Of a stretch of DNA of 64,000 bases, positions 32,954 through 44,900 are shown piece after piece. The stretch is from positions 101,473 through 165,472 of the forward strand of contig JAMXBD010002761.1 of NCBI GenBank assembly GCA_024138025.1, read 5' to 3'. The position numbers were made by a program, and so were the translations under genes. The DNA is from Combretum micranthum (Eukaryota; Streptophyta; Magnoliopsida; Myrtales; Combretaceae). The notes beneath the pieces were generated by a model. That model saw only the letters and a list, made by a program, of their open reading frames with translations. It was not told where the DNA came from and ran no database searches. Each line of letters opens with the position of its first letter. Positions within the stretch are counted from its first letter, which is position 1.

Positions 32954-35900
32954 CTATGAGGCGGGAATTTCGTTAAAATTCCATAAAAATTGAATGACAC
33001 TTGTTAAGATTAGCGTCAAAATCATCTTATTCAAAAGCTTAAGCTTGCAAATATTATATGAACTATTATATTTATTGTATAACACCTAGACATATTTAAG
33101 GAAAGTAACAACTGCCAGAGACAGAATCATAAATGACCCACACGTTGAGTAGCTATAGATTTTAAGAGAACAATCATTTGTTAGGCGATGAACCGGTAGA
33201 AGAGTGTGATTGAAACAGCGATTGTGTAGCTAAGCGAAATAGGTAAGGTGAAAAAGACAGATAAAATAAAATAAAAGAGCATTACCAACTAATGATTGGA
33301 CCAGAAAAACTGTATAATGGACCAGACAACGGTATATACAATAAACATGAAATCAAAAATGCACTCAAACAGCTAAAAAACATACAACCAAAGAAATAAA
33401 TCAAATTCAGATATATATAAAAATTAAAAATAGGTGCTTCATGACCTAAAAATAAGATCATTACCAACATCTTAAACATTACAAAACCAATAACCAATCA
33501 CTGAGAGGAAAAGAAACACCGATGGTGAATTGTTGAATAATTAACATGCAACAGGACAAGGAAAAAGGTAATTGCCGGGACTAAGTGAGAGGAAACCCTA
33601 ATATGGGCAAAAGCTTCTTACCTGAAGAGAGATTTTTGAAGAAATCTCATATGCACGGGCTTTGACATCAGCAGTGAGTACATGACTTAAGGCCCCTGAC
33701 AGCACATTTGCAGCCCTATAACACATTCATCATCACTGTTATCTGGGAATAAGTGACATCTTTGCAGTGGTTCAGGAGCCACACCAAGCCAAAACATCCT
33801 CTCAGCCCAATAGAATTGATCCATCATGAAAGGACAAATAACCTTGCAATTATTATAAGAGCATGCATGTGAGAAAGAGAGAGTGAAAGAGAAACGAAAC
33901 TTGTCCTTTCAAGGAAAAATCATGAAGATGTCATGACACCAGTATGCACTGTCTTTTGTCAGTGGTTCAAAATGGAATGTAGAGCTTTTCCATTAGACTT
34001 TATTCATGAAGTAGGATCTGCTGACATCATACTGACATGCATATCCTTTAAGAAAGTATTTTAAGGAAATTAAACCACATAAGATTATGCATCTAAAGCA
34101 ATGCAGATCTTAAAAGTTAAAATAACCTGTGGAGTTCCAGCATAGAGTGCTGCTGCAGTTGACCCACTGATCCAATTCAAACAGATGACACCATTAGTTT
34201 ACTTTAATGAGAATATATTCCCCCTTTGCTATCAAAAAGCAATTAATAGTAAAACCACAAGGTACTTGCCTTCCCCCATGATGAAGTGCTGCAGAACATT
34301 TCTGAAACAGCCACCTATATGGAATAGAGCTGGTTTGCAATGTGAAGCTAGTCAATTTTCAGATATGTAAAAAGTTTATGCATGAAGTAGGATCAGCTGT
34401 GATAGGAGACCATTCACTGAGAATATAATCAGTCCTTTCAATTAATGATATAATACAAGGATGACAACAGATATTAAACAAAAGAAATGTAGAGTTGTAT
34501 GTAAAGTAGGTAGAGTTGGTAGGTAGAGTTGGTAGAGTTATACCTCTTGTACGTATATAAATACCTATGTATTGTGTAAATGTTTTATTAAGAATATATC
34601 AAAAATATACATTTTATTCCTTTTTCACATGGTATCAGAGCCTAAACACAAACCCTAAACATAAACCCTAATTTTGACAAATTTAAAAAAAAAAAAAAAA
34701 AAAAAAACCCTAATTTTCGCTGCTGTTCGTGTCTGGATCTTTTCTTCCTGGTGTTGAATTTCACATTTGATTCCGTCGTCGTGTTCCTCTCTTCTCCGAC
34801 GACCAAGCCCAGGAAGCTCACCTCCGGAACGCGCGCACTGTTCATCGCGTCACTGTTCACGCGACTGTTCATTTGCATACTGTTTCACGATACTGTTCAC
34901 CGCTGTTCACGCATCACTGTTCATCGCAAGTACTGTTCACCGAGAGCACTGTTCACGCCGTTACTGTTCATCGCGCACTGTTCACCGTACCACTGTTCAA
35001 CGCCATCCGCTGCCGTTTGCTGTTGGTTTTTCCTTTCTCCAGGTTATTCTCCATGGCTGCTGATTCTTCTCCCTTGAAAACTACTCCTTTTTCAAGTGTC
35101 TTATCTCCATCTCCTGCCATTGCAACTGAGAAATTGCTGGGAAATTCAAATTACATATCTTGGTCTAAAGCTGTGAACTTATGGTGCATCGGTCAAGGTT
35201 TACAAGACCATTTGACCACTATATTGGATGATGTAACGAAGGATCCGAAGAAGGATAATGATCAATGGATAAGAGTTGATGCTCTTTTGCTAAGTCTTTT
35301 GTGGCAGTCCATCGATCCATCTCTTCATCCAATTTACAGCCATTACTCAACTTGCTATGATGTTTGGACTCAGGCAAAGAGACTTTATACAAATGATATT
35401 CAACGTTTGTACTCAGTTATATCTAATCTGCTTAATCTGAGACAAACAGGTATGTCAATTACTGATTTTCTTGGCAGATGGGCATCTCTAAAAGCTGAGT
35501 ACAATTCTTTACTTCCTCCCGGTCAGTCTCTCCAAGATGATTTAGCTCAAAGAGACAAATTTTTCATGGTTTGCATCCTTGCTACACTTGGTCCCGATCT
35601 TACTTCCATTCGTGATCAGATATTGGCTAGTCCTACGATTCCATCTATGGATGAAGTTTTCTCTCGACTTCTTCGTACCTCATCAATTCCTAATGCACCT
35701 CTACCTGGTTTTTCTTCTCCGGATAATTCAGCTCTAGTTTCTCAAAGTACTTCTCAAAATCACATGACTAACAGAGAAGGACCAGGTGAAGATCGTGGGA
35801 GTGTTAAGGGAACTCGTCCTAGGTGTACCTACTGCCATCGTTGGGGTCATACCAGGGAAAAATGTTTCAAATTGCATGGACGTCCTCCACGAGCTAATAT

Positions 35901-38900
35901 CATTCAGACCAATCCTGCCTCTTCGACTGCACAACATCCTGAATCTCTACTTCTCACTGGAGCTGATCTTGAGAATTATTTACAGTATCAGGCTTCACAG
36001 CAGTCTTCATCTTCTCCTGCTTCCTTTGCTCACACTGGTAATTCTGTTGCATGTCTCACTCAGTCTTCTACTTTAGGTCCATGGGTGATTGATTCTGGTG
36101 CTTCTGAACACATTTCTGGTAATCCTCATTTGTTTTCTCATTTCTTAAAGTCTACACCATTATCTTCTGTTACTGTAGCAAATGGTTCACATGCAGTACC
36201 TGAAGCTGTGGGAAGTGCACAACCCTTACCATCTGTGCCTTTGAAACATGTTCTTTACATTCCACATTGTCCGTTTAATCTTATCTCTGTTAGTAAAGTC
36301 ACCCGTGCTCTAAACTGCTCTATTAAATTTGATCCTCATTCTGTTGTTTTTCAGGATCTCAGTACGGGACAGACGATTGGCACAGGATGTGAGTCACAGG
36401 GGCTTTACTACCTCACCAACCCTTCGGCTTCTCATCTGGCATGTTCTGCTACAGTCTCTCCAACTCTTCTCCATAATCGTTTGGGTCATCCCAGTCTCTC
36501 AAAATTTCAGAAGATGGTTCCTCATTTTTCTCAATTGTCTTCTTTGGATTGTGAGTCTTGTCAACTTGGGAAACAGTCTAGAACTTCATTTCCTAAGAGG
36601 GTCAATAATCGGGCTACCTCTCCTTTTGCTGTAGTTCATTCTGATATTTGGGGTCCTAGTCGAGTCGTGTCTGTTTTGGGTCATCAATACTTTGTTACTT
36701 TTATTGATGACTATTCGCGCTGTACTTGGTTATATTTAATGAAAAGTCGTTCTGAGATATTTTCAATTTTTGAGTCATTTTGTGCTGAACTTAAAACACA
36801 ATTCAATGCTTCTATACAAATTTTGCGCAGTGATAATGCTCCTGAATACTTTTCTGCTCAATTTACTGAGTTTCTATCTTCTCATGGCATTTTACATCAG
36901 TCCTCTTGTTTACACACCTCAACAGAATGGAGTTGCTGAGCGTAAAAATAGGCATCTCATTGAAACTGCTCGCACACTTCTTTTACATCACCATGTGCCT
37001 ACTCGTTTTTGGGCTGATGCTGTTCTCACTGCTTGTTATCTCATTAATAGAATGCCCTCATCTGTTCTTCAGCACAAAATTCCTCACACGATCTTATTTC
37101 CAGATCAACCTTTGTATGTGCTTCCTCTACGTGTTTTTGGTTGTACATGTTTTGTTCACAATATGGCTCCTGGTCAGGATAAGTTATCAGCGCGTTCTAT
37201 TAAGGCTGTTTTCCTTGGTTACTCCAAACATCAAAAGGTTACAAGTGTTATTCACCCACTACTCGTCGTTATTATTTGTCCCCTGATGTAACATTTTTTG
37301 AATCATCTTCTTTTTATTCCATCTCTTCATCTGAGACTCCTTTGTCGGAGGTTTTACCTATTCCCTCTCAGTTAGTTCTTCCTGAGTCTATTCCCGTTGT
37401 CTCTGAGTCTATTCCTTCCCCTCCACCATTTCAGGTTTACCATCGACGCTCTCGACGCTCTCCTACATCAGATATCCCACCTGTTTCAGAGGCTCCTGTT
37501 GACTCATCTTCTATTCCAACGTCTCCACCTACTGAGGACCTACCGGACAACGATCTTCCTCTTGCCATCAGAAAAGGTAACCGTACTACTCGTAATCCTC
37601 ACCCACTTTATAATTGTCTTAGCTATCATCGGTTATCTCCATCTTATTGTACCGTTGTTTCATCTCTATCTTCCATTTCTGTTCCTAAGAATGTGAGTGA
37701 GGCTCTTTCAGATCCAGGGTGGACCCAGGCAATGGTAGATGAGATGACTGCTTTACATGCCAATGGTACTTGGGATTTAGTTCCTTTGCCTCCCGGTAAG
37801 TCTCTTGTTGGATGTCGATGGGTTTATTCTATTAAGGTCGGTCCTGATGGTAAAGTTGATCGGCTCAAAGCTCGGTTGGTTGCCAAGGGTTATACTCAGG
37901 TGTATGGTTTGGACTATGGTGACACATTCTCTCCGGTTGCTAAGATGTCCTCTGTTCGTTTGTTTATCTCCATTGCAGCTATGCGCCATTGGCCCTTGTA
38001 CCAATTGGATATTAAGAATGCTTTTCTTCATGGTGAACTCCAGGAGGAGATTTATATGGAGCAACCGCCTGGCTTTGTTGCTCAGGGGGAGTCTAATCTG
38101 GTATGTAAACTTCGCCGTTCACTTTATGGTTTGAAACAATCTCCACGTGCCTGGTTTAGTCGGTTCAGTACTGTTGTAATGGAGTTTGGAATGATTCGTA
38201 GTACATCTGATCACTCAGTTTTCTATAAGCACACATCTGAAGGAAAATGCATATACTTAATAGTGTATGTAGATGATATTGTCATAACTGGTAATGATCA
38301 GCATGGTATTACTCAATTGAAGGCACATCTTTTCAAACATTTTCAAACTAAGGATCTTGGCTTGTTAAGATACTTTCTTGGCATAGAAGTTGCTCAATCC
38401 AGTTCTGGTATAGTCCTCTCTCAAAGAAAATATGTCTTAGATATACTGGAAGAAACAGGGATGCTTAATTGCAAGCCTGTGGATTCTCCTATGGATCCCA
38501 ATGTGAAGTTGTCACCAGGACAGGGAGAGCCTTTTGAAGATCCAGGGAGATATCGTCGTTTGGTTGGAAGACTCAATTATCTTACTATTACTCGACCTGA
38601 TATATGTTTTGCAGTTAGTGTTGTCAGTCAGTTTCTTCAGTCTCCTTGCACTAGTCATTGGAATGCAGTGATCAGAATTCTTAGATATATGAAAAATGCT
38701 CCTGGTAAAGGTTTATTATATGAGGATCATGGTCACTCTAAAGTGGTTGGATATTCTGATGCTGATTGGGCAGGTTCTCCATCTGATAGACGATCTACAT
38801 CTGGGTATTGTATTCTTGTTGGAGGCAACCTGGTATCTTGGAAAAGTAAGAAACAAGATGTTGTTGCTAGATCAAGTGCAGAAGCAGAATATCGTGCCAT

Positions 38901-41900
38901 GGCTTTGGCAACTTGTGAATTGATTTGGTTGAAACAGTTGCTTGAGGAGTTAAAATTTTGTGAAACTTCACAAATGGAGCTAATTTGTGATAACCAGGCT
39001 GCATTACATATAGCTTCCAATCCAGTTTTTCATGAGAGAACTAAGCATATAGAGATTGATTGTCACTTCATCCGAGAAAAGATCTTATCTGGTTGCATCT
39101 TCACTAGTCATGTTAATTCAAATAATCAGTTTGCAGATATATTGACTAAATCTTTAAGAGGTTCTCGTATTGAATATATTTGTAACAAGCTTGGTGCATA
39201 TGATTTGTATGCTCCAGCTTGAGGGGGAGTGTAGAGTTGTATGTAAAGTAGGTAGAGTTTGGTAGGTAGAGTTGGTAGAGTTATACCTCTTGTACGTATA
39301 TAAATACCTATGTATTGTGTAAATGTTTTATTAAGAATATATCAAAAATATACATTTTATTCCTTTTTCACAAGAAACATTAATGCACACAGATTGTGCA
39401 GTTACTGGGTCATGAATATCAAAGAGCCTTATCTTTCTTTAACAATGTTTGAACCCCAGTCTCAAATTCGTGTTACCACTTAGCAGAGTCCTGTGTTTTT
39501 AATAAACAGTCACTACCCCCTGGTATGTGCCGCTTTCCTAATAAAAAAATAGGAGAGCACCCCTTCTCCCGAAGTTACGGGGTCATTTTGCCGAGTTCCT
39601 TCGACATGGTTCTCTCAAGCGCCCTAGCATACTCTACTTGTTCACCTGTGTCGGTTTGGGGTACAGTCAGTTCACCGGGAGAATCGCCCTCCCAATTCGA
39701 AGTTTTTTCCTGGAAGTTTAAACCTTGTTGACTATGACAACAGTCGCGACTATAAACAGACTCGCGACTAGGAGCGCCAGTCGCGTAGGGCGACCAGGCC
39801 AGGCCTATTGGTAAGGACTTCAAGTTAAAAAAGCACCTCAAAACTATTTTGAGTTAATCAAGGTGTCCCTTACTCCATGCTAAGATATCCTCATACAAAA
39901 CCACACGCATTTCCATATATTTATGGCTGCAACCGTGACGATTATAATTAAATTTCTTATTTGATTTGTCACATCAATTTATATATGAATTCAATTTTTT
40001 TTTTCAATGAATATGTGTAAAATAATATTCACTTTTTACAGAAAGAAACAATTAAAAAATTACTATGTAGCACTCTAGTCTTATTTGGGTTTTAGGGCCT
40101 AAATACAAGAAAAAATAAAACAGGCCATGTTTGTTTATAGAAATGCAATTCTATAGGAAAGGAAATCCCTTAGTTTTGTCATTCCAAAGAAATCCTATTG
40201 TTGGAATCCCATTCCCCCATAAACCTATTATCAAGGGATCCTTTTTTCTTAAAGATAACAACTTAGCTGAAAGATTGTCTCTCTACATCACACGCAATGC
40301 CCCCATCACCACCTACACTAAGACCATCATTATCACAGCAACCATTACCACCGTCACCACTGCATCACACTTGCCATCTCACTGTGACCATCACTACTGC
40401 ATCACCAAACCACCACCGTAACACCAGTAGCACAAGTACAGATTATGTTCACATCATTCAACATCAAAGCCTTTCAAGCAAAATAATAGGATTCCTAATT
40501 TCTTTTTTTCATTTTTTCTTTTAGTGAAGAAAGATATTAAAATAAGCATCACCCATGTGTAGTGAAGCTCATAAGTTCTCTCTTCTATGATGCATATGCA
40601 AAGGTCTACCAAGCTAGAGATATACGAGGGGTACAGATTTAGCGTATATTTAAAAACAACTCAAATATATGCACACCATTAGTGCCGATCCATTAAACTA
40701 CATGTGCAAAAGTGCGCTACAGATAGTTATTAGTCATCCCACTGTCTTAGGGATGTGAGATAACAAGAGCAAAATCAGCAAATCAAAAAGAATATGCACT
40801 TTATATGTTGGTAGGATCTATAAGTAATAGATCTTGTGATGTAGATGCATCTACAATTGTAGATAGAAATCCAAATGTTCAGCCATTAATTATCTAAGCC
40901 AGGTTGAGAAAAACTAACATACCCTGAAAAACAGAAGAGCCGTCCACTGAATAGGAGGATTCCCTGGTTGTCTAATTGTCCAGTGGATGAATTTATTTCT
41001 CCAGCTGCAGAAGTTAATACTGCTGCATTTAAAGGTTCATAGCTAGCTGTGAGAAGAATAAATCTGTAATTTGTGATCCGTAGGACTGCTTGAAGGACCA
41101 AAAGAAAGGCCGCAGGGTTCCTCAAAAAGCCCATACTGCATACAGTATTAGAGTGGCTCAGAAGGCATAGAGGGAAATTTTTCATGTAAATCTGCTTGAA
41201 TATATTCAGCTGACAACTCCATCCATTAGTTTTTCCCTGACATCAACATTAACTACCATGCCTAACAAAGTTGTTGAATTTAATATGGCTTCCCACTGCA
41301 TTAAGAAACAACCTGAGACCAAACTTAAAATAATTTATGCAAAATCTTATTCTATCCATTCTAAAGTGCAAGATACAGCTGAGATCAGAAAGCAACAATA
41401 TTTTGGTTCACTACTAATGCCATGATGCTAGAGAACTTCACTACACATTGTTCTCTAAGTTCCTAGCATGGGCAAATCTCCAAAGACAATAATAATTATA
41501 AGGGTCAATTGCATTCTCAACCCTATAAACTAAGCACACAGCACAAAGTGCCAAAACCTTCAAAGACCTGACTTATACTACACCAGTAGTTGAAATTATA
41601 AAGTATTTTTCATATATAATTTGTACAAGAATACATCTATTTATACAAAAAATTTATGACTACTGATCTACCTTGCCTACCATACTATTAATTGTGACTA
41701 TTGGTTTTCCTTACCTACCATACTATTAATTGTAACTATTGGTCTACCTTACCTACCATACTATTAATTACATTGTTAATATAATACTAATAATATTACA
41801 CGTATATCAACACTCCCCCTCAAGTTGGAGCATAGATATCACACATGCCCAACTTGCAAACTAAAGTATGATAGGTCCTGTGACACAACCCTTTAGTAAA

Positions 41901-44900
41901 TACATCAGCCAGTTGCTTATCAGATGTCACATGATGTAAATTCAAGGCACCATTATTCAATTTTTCTTTGATGAAGTGTCGATCAATCTCTATGTGCTTG
42001 GTTCTATCATGTTGAACTGGATTTTGTGCTATATTAATAGCAGCTTTATTGTCACAATACAAGGACAGTGTATCTTTGCTTGATAGACTTAATTCTTCTA
42101 ATATCTTCTGTACCCACAGAAGCTCACAAACCCCTTGAGCCATAGCTCTGTATTCTGCTTCAGCACTTGATCGAGCAACTACATTTTGTTTCTTGCTCCT
42201 CCATGTTACTAGATTTCCTCCTACAAAAGTACAGTAGCCAGTGTGTGGATCTTCTATCACTTGGAGATCCAGCCCAATCTGCATCTGTGAAGCATTCTAT
42301 CTGAAGGTGACCATGTTTGGCAAATAGTAGTCCTTTTCCGGGAGCAGACTTCAGATATCTCAAGATGCGAAATACTGCTTGCATGTGTGATTCTCGTGGA
42401 TCATGCATAAATTGACTCACTAGACTGACTGCATATGCAATGTCGGGTCTAGTATGAGAGAGATATATTAGTCTTCCTACCAATCTCTGATATCTCCCTA
42501 AATCAACTGCATCACCAATTCCAACTTGTAGCTTATGGTTGTTTTCAATAGGAGATTCAGCTGGCTTACAACCTAACATGCCAGTTTCTTCCAGGAGATC
42601 CAGAATATATTTTCTCTGAGAAATGAAGATACCTTTCTTTGATCTGGCAACTTCAATTCCTAAGAAATATTGCAGTTTTCCCAGATCCTTAATTTCAAAT
42701 TCCTGGGCCAAAAGTTTCTTCAATCGAGCTATCTCCTTTTCATCATCTCCTGTCAATACTATATCATCAACATAAACTATGAGAATAGTAATTTTACCCT
42801 TGTTATGTTTAATAAATAGAGTATGATCTGCATTGCTCTGTTGATAGCCGAAAGAAGTCATAGCTTTGCTGAATCTGTCGAACCATGCTCTAGGAGATTG
42901 CTTTAATCCATATAATGCCTTTTTCAGTCTGCATACTTTCCCATGTGTTGTTTCAGTATCAAATCCAGGTGGGATCTCCATATACACTTCTTCTTCTAAA
43001 TCTCCATGTAAAAGGCATTTTTCACATCAAACTGCTGTAAATCCCAATCAAGATTGGCTGCACATGATAACAAGATTCTGATTGTGTTCATTTTTGCTAC
43101 TGGAGCAAAAGTTTCCTGTAGTCTACCCCATACGTTTGAGTGAATCCTTTAGCCACCAATCTAGCTTTGAACCTATCAATTGATCCATCAGCTTTGTGTT
43201 TTACAGTAAACACCCATTTGCAGCCTACCAGTTTCTTTCCAGGTGGAGAGGTAACAAGCTCCCAAGTCTCATTCTTAGTCAAGGCTTTCATTTCTTCAAT
43301 CATTGCTCCCTTCCATTTTGGATCATTGAGTGCTTCCTTCCAATCCTGTGGAATAGACACAGACGAAATGGACAAGGCAAAACCTCTATAGGTAGGAGAT
43401 AAAGAATCATAGGAAACAAAATTAGAAATGGGATGTTTAGTACAGGCTCTAACACCTTTTCTTTGAGAAATAGGTTTATCTAAATCATCAAAAAATAACT
43501 CACCAGAAGAGGATGATTCTTGGCAGCGGAGAGTAGGTTGCACGATGACTTCTTCTGTTGTGTCTTTGTTTCTCCTTGAGTACCTCTTCAAATCAGGTTT
43601 ATCCAAACGTCCAATTTTCTCCCCCTGGATTATAGTCTCCTTCTGATCATCACTTGTTCTTGGGGTAAGATCAATGAGGGTCACAGTACTAGGTATCATC
43701 TCTTCCTTTGCATTATTCTCCCCTGAAGAGATGATGGAGTTGGATTGTAGTAAGGTTCAGTTTCTCTGAAAGTAACATCCATACTCACAAAATACTTCCT
43801 AGATGGAGGGTGGTAGCATCTGTAACCTTTTTGTGTCGGCGAGTACCCAATAAACACACACTTAAGGGCTCTTGGATCTAGTTTCCCAGCATCCTTAGTA
43901 TGAACAAAACAAACACATCCAAAAACCTTTGGAGGGACAGTGTATGTGTTATGTCCTGTTAAGATTTCTAAAGGACTCTTGTAGTTAAGGACTCTAAGAG
44001 GCATTCGGTTGATTAGATATGCAGCAACTAGAATTGCATTGCCCCAGTAAGGCTTAGGAAGATTCATGGTAAACATAAGAGATCTAGCAACTTCCAAAAG
44101 ATGCCGATTCTTCCTCTCAGCTACCCCATTCTGTGCACTTGTATAGGGACAACTAGTTTGATGAATTATCCCATGTGACCTTAAATAAGAATCAAATCTT
44201 TCATTCATGTATTCAGTGCCATTATCAGTCCTAAGAATTTTTATTTTAGCATCAAATTGGGTGCAAACCATCTTATGAAAAGACTGAAAGCAAGAAAACA
44301 CATCACTCTTAGCCTTAAGTAAATAGACCCAAGTCATCCTGGTGCAACAATCAATAAAAGTGACAAACCATCGATTACCAGACAAGGAAGTAGTCTGAGT
44401 AGGACCCCAAACATCAGAATGAATAGTCATGAAAGGAAACTGGCTTTTATTATTAATCAAAGGATAAGAGTTTCGAGAATGTTTTGCATATTCGCAAGGA
44501 TCACAAACTAATGAATCAAACTGAGTCTTTGAAAACAAACTAGGAAATAATTTACTTAACACAAAAAAGGAGGGATGTCCCAAACGCCTATGCCATTGCA
44601 AGATTTCTTGATTAACATCTTTATTTTCCCCATAAAAAACCTGTTGGAGACTAGATCCTTGACTTTCATCCAACATATATAAGCCATCGTGCAATCTACC
44701 ACTGCCAATCCTCTTCCCTGTTTGAAGATCCTGAAAGACACAATGATCAGGAAAAAACTCAATTTTACAGTTGAGATTTTTTGTAAGTGTACTGACAGAT
44801 AACAGATTGACAGGAAATTGAGGGACATGAAGCACAGAGGATAGTTTGATATGGGGAGTACAGAAAACAGAACCTGTTCCAGAAACTGGAGTAAAAGAGC

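Larger units (their letters stand above)
34488..39372 (+). mobile_element. Ty1/copia LTR retrotransposon B, young, in intron 11
   Basis: LTRs at 34488-34629 and 39230-39372 differ by one inserted T. The TSD is AGAAA. The primer site TGGTATCAGAGC (34630-34641) adjoins the left LTR and a GAGGGGGAG polypurine tract (39221-39229) precedes the right. Gag, protease, integrase, RT and RNase H follow copia order on the plus strand, antisense to the host gene. Only two single-base frameshifts (about 36908 and 37236) separate it from an open polyprotein. Confidence 0.96.

Noticed and set aside
33282..33497. 71-codon minus-strand frame in intron 14
   Set aside because: Aromatic- and Leu-rich translation of AT-rich intron, between two well-supported exons.
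35734..38134. Additional open frames on both strands inside copia B
   Set aside because: They overlap the gag-pol frame and carry no domain of their own.
39468..39728. A working rRNA gene
   Set aside because: Only about 260 nt of an LSU rRNA, in a nuclear intron next to a retrotransposon.
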